Assembly: GCF_965201005.1 (NCBI RefSeq) | Contig: NZ_OZ241747.1 | Coordinates: 1,488,001-1,552,000, forward strand | Direction: 5' to 3' | DNA length: 64,000 nucleotides | Origin: Mucilaginibacter_A sp965201005 | Lineage (GTDB): Bacteria > Bacteroidota > Bacteroidia > Sphingobacteriales > Sphingobacteriaceae | Notes under the pieces: generated by a model | What the model was told of the DNA's origin: nothing | The model's database searches: none | What the model saw: only the letters and a program-made list of their open reading frames with translations | In this document: piece after piece, positions 62,330 to 64,000 of the stretch | Numbering within the stretch: position 1 is the first letter of the stretch | Layout of the letters: every line of letters starts with the position of its first letter | Position numbers and translations under genes: made by a program

Positions 62330-62644
62330 GATATGACCTGGAAAAATGAAATCTAAATATCTATTGACTGTCTTTTCTGACCATACAATTCTGCGATCAT
62401 GTTTTTACTGTCCGCTAAATTAAAATTTGAAATGGCGATGCTTCTTTTAGCACTAAAAATTCATCAAAACCACCAATTTTCAGGTGATAAAAGAAGCATC
62501 AAAAATGAGCTGGCAAAGATCGCATCAGCATAAAACATTATCGATAAGCTGAGATGAAGTTGCATTTAAAAACTAAAAAACGAATCCGTCGGCGCATCTC
62601 AGATTTATGTTCAAAGCAATGGCAATTCTTCAAATTGCGGATCA
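62330..62644. other. Gap between the sialidase and the convergent GH27 gene
   Basis: No gene is visible. A repeat pair GATGCTTCTTTTA (62437) / TAAAAGAAGCATC (62488-62500) forms a hairpin of about 64 bases and may terminate both genes. Confidence 0.6.
62437..62500. repeat. Short dispersed palindromic repeat at the end of the NAN cluster
   Basis: The arms GATGCTTCTTTTA and TAAAAGAAGCATC are perfect over 13 bases. The interior shares AAAAATTCATCAA and TTTCAGGTGA with other family members. Confidence 0.75.
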
Positions 62645-63823
62645 CTAATCAACTTTTAGCACAACAATGCCATGTTTAGGCAACGTAAATTGTTTAATTT
62701 TTCCTGCCTTTCCAAGTTTTTTATGAAGCCATAAATCCCTTAAATTGCTGTTTGCATCAATACCTAATTTCCCGGCATTAAAGCTAAAAACCACTTCTTT
62801 TTCGCCCCGGTTCATTAGGGCGATCGCTTTTGATTTGCCATTGCCCGCACTTAATGGTTTAACCCAAACTTCAACGTGGTTATCAGTTAAAACTTTGTTT
62901 GCCTGTTTAAAGCCGCGATCCTGATTCAAAGCGATCACTTCTTTATTGGTCAAAATGTCAATGGTTTGTTTTGACATGCTGCGTAAATCGTTACCGGCCA
63001 GTAATGGCGAATTTAACATGCACCACATCGAAAAATGCGTTTTATCTTCATCATAGCTCATTCCTCTGCCCACTTGCAGCATGTCCATATCATTATAATG
63101 TCCGGCGGATGCATATTTCGACAAATTAACATCAAGGTCGATAATTTTCAAAATAGAACCAAAATCGGCACTGATATCACCAGAAATGCGCCATGAATCT
63201 GCTTTTTTGATCACCCAGGTTCCGGGAAACTGCCAGCGGCAAACGTTAAAAACGATGTTGCTGTCGATTCCCTTGACCGCGTTGATGATTGGTATGTAAG
63301 TGGTTTCCTCGTCCAGCTTCATCTTTTCCGCGCCGCACCAGTCCACTTTTAAAAAGTCGAAACCCCATTCTTTAAAAAACAGGTTGCAATCCTGTTGAAT
63401 ATGGCCATAAATACCGATACCTACTCCGTTTTTGTCATGATCGTAAATAGAACCACAGGTATTGATGCCCGCATCGGTATAAATGCCTGCTTTCAGGTTT
63501 TTGCCATGGATATAATTGGTCAAAGATTTCATGCCGGAAGGGAATTTTGCTTGATCTGCAAACAGTTTTCCCGAAGCATCCCTGCCGCCAGAGTAACCGT
63601 CATCAATATTGATAAAACGATAGCCGGCTTTATATAATCCCGAAGCAATCATCGCGTCGGCCTGTCCGCGTATCATTTTTTCGTCGATATTGATACGGAA
63701 ATTGTTCCAGCTGCTCCAACCCATAATCGGTGGCTTTTTCTGCTGGGCATACAAAATTGAGTTCGAAATGTAAAATAAGATGACCAGTAACAGTGCCAAC
63801 TGCAATTTGGTGTTTAGGTTCAT
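62645..63823 (-). CDS. GH27-family alpha-galactosidase
   Basis: The N-terminal signal peptide is present (LQLALLLVILFYISNSILYA). The GH27 motifs are MGWSSWNNFRIN, FINIDDGYSG, the nucleophile D161 in FLKVDWCG and the general acid D216 in DSWRISGDI. The C-terminal beta domain follows. It hydrolyses alpha-galactosides in the periplasm or outside. It converges on the sialidase gene and may be coregulated with the glycan-degrading locus, but it has no evident operator of the ATGT-N3-ACAT type upstream. Its start is at 63823; the last 177 bases of the window contain no gene. Confidence 0.9.
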   Translation of the reverse strand: MNLNTKLQLALLLVILFYISNSILYAQQKKPPIMGWSSWNNFRINIDEKMIRGQADAMIASGLYKAGYRFINIDDGYSGGRDASGKLFADQAKFPSGMKSLTNYIHGKNLKAGIYTDAGINTCGSIYDHDKNGVGIGIYGHIQQDCNLFFKEWGFDFLKVDWCGAEKMKLDEETTYIPIINAVKGIDSNIVFNVCRWQFPGTWVIKKADSWRISGDISADFGSILKIIDLDVNLSKYASAGHYNDMDMLQVGRGMSYDEDKTHFSMWCMLNSPLLAGNDLRSMSKQTIDILTNKEVIALNQDRGFKQANKVLTDNHVEVWVKPLSAGNGKSKAIALMNRGEKEVVFSFNAGKLGIDANSNLRDLWLHKKLGKAGKIKQFTLPKHGIVVLKVD

Positions 63824-64000
63824 AAATGTTAGTTAAAGTTAATTTTCAGGTTTTCAAATATATACCTTAACTTATGTTGCAGCCTCAGTAAACCTGCTAT
63901 TTGAATGAATTATTTCTCTTAAAGGATATGTTATCATGGTAAAAATTACAGAGCAAACGAGTTTCCCGAAATCAAGCCCGGCCGAAAAGTAAATTTTAAA

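Overview
The window looks like a chromosome segment from a member of the Bacteroidota, most likely the Sphingobacteriaceae (Pedobacter/Mucilaginibacter type). This is inferred from a SusC/SusD pair, a MurF-alanine racemase fusion, a sensor kinase with an extracellular propeller, promoters resembling TTG / TAnnTTTG, and few recognisable Shine-Dalgarno sites. No database search was possible, so family assignments rest on motifs and remembered family features.

Positions 1-22,877 are accessory DNA: the distal part of an integrated mobilizable island. From the left it holds a large protein cut by the window edge; two related proteins with near-identical 174-bp tandem repeats (1806-6058); an orphan protein (6959-7993); a lysozyme-like hydrolase (8023-8907); a propeller-type sensor histidine kinase (9155-12202) with a broken response regulator; a broken lipoprotein; a GH108-type muramidase (13576-14163); a complete IS256-family insertion sequence with an 8-bp target duplication (14224-15556); a mobilization block on the minus strand (a frameshifted DUF932 gene, small hypotheticals, relaxase MobB, MobC); and a large serine recombinase (21338-22912). 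The last codons of the recombinase run into tRNA-Leu, which marks the right junction of the island. The left junction is not in the window.

Positions 22,878-48,800 are ordinary chromosome: tRNA-Leu, tRNA-Gly, recX, murF-alr, a DUF502 protein, a thioredoxin-domain protein, a LOG-family protein, a sodium/solute symporter, recR, an SDR enzyme, holA, pyrD, msrC, a 3-methyladenine glycosylase, a histone-deacetylase-like enzyme, a MATE pump, small stress and membrane proteins, htpG and tRNA-Ser.

Positions 48,975-62,329 form a sialic acid (NAN) utilisation locus: a FadR-type GntR regulator, a frameshifted CPBP protease, SusC/SusD, N-acetylneuraminate lyase, a kelch-type mutarotase, an MFS transporter, an AGE-family epimerase and a secreted sialidase. 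A GH27 alpha-galactosidase converges on the locus. Sialidase would release sialic acid at the cell surface or in the periplasm, SusCD would import it, the mutarotase would set the anomer, the MFS porter would bring it into the cytoplasm, the lyase would make ManNAc plus pyruvate, and the epimerase would make GlcNAc. Matching 11-bp palindromes (ATGT-N3-ACAT) lie upstream of the regulator gene and at the SusC promoter and are good candidate operators.

Across both the island and the chromosome, intergenic regions carry a family of palindromic repeats built on GATGCTTCTTTTA / TAAAAGAAGCATC, plus a sister family on GATGCTGTTTTTA / TAAAAACAGCATC. Some copies form perfect terminator-like hairpins; longer copies have an outer inverted repeat resembling AAGCTGTTTAAATTTTG.
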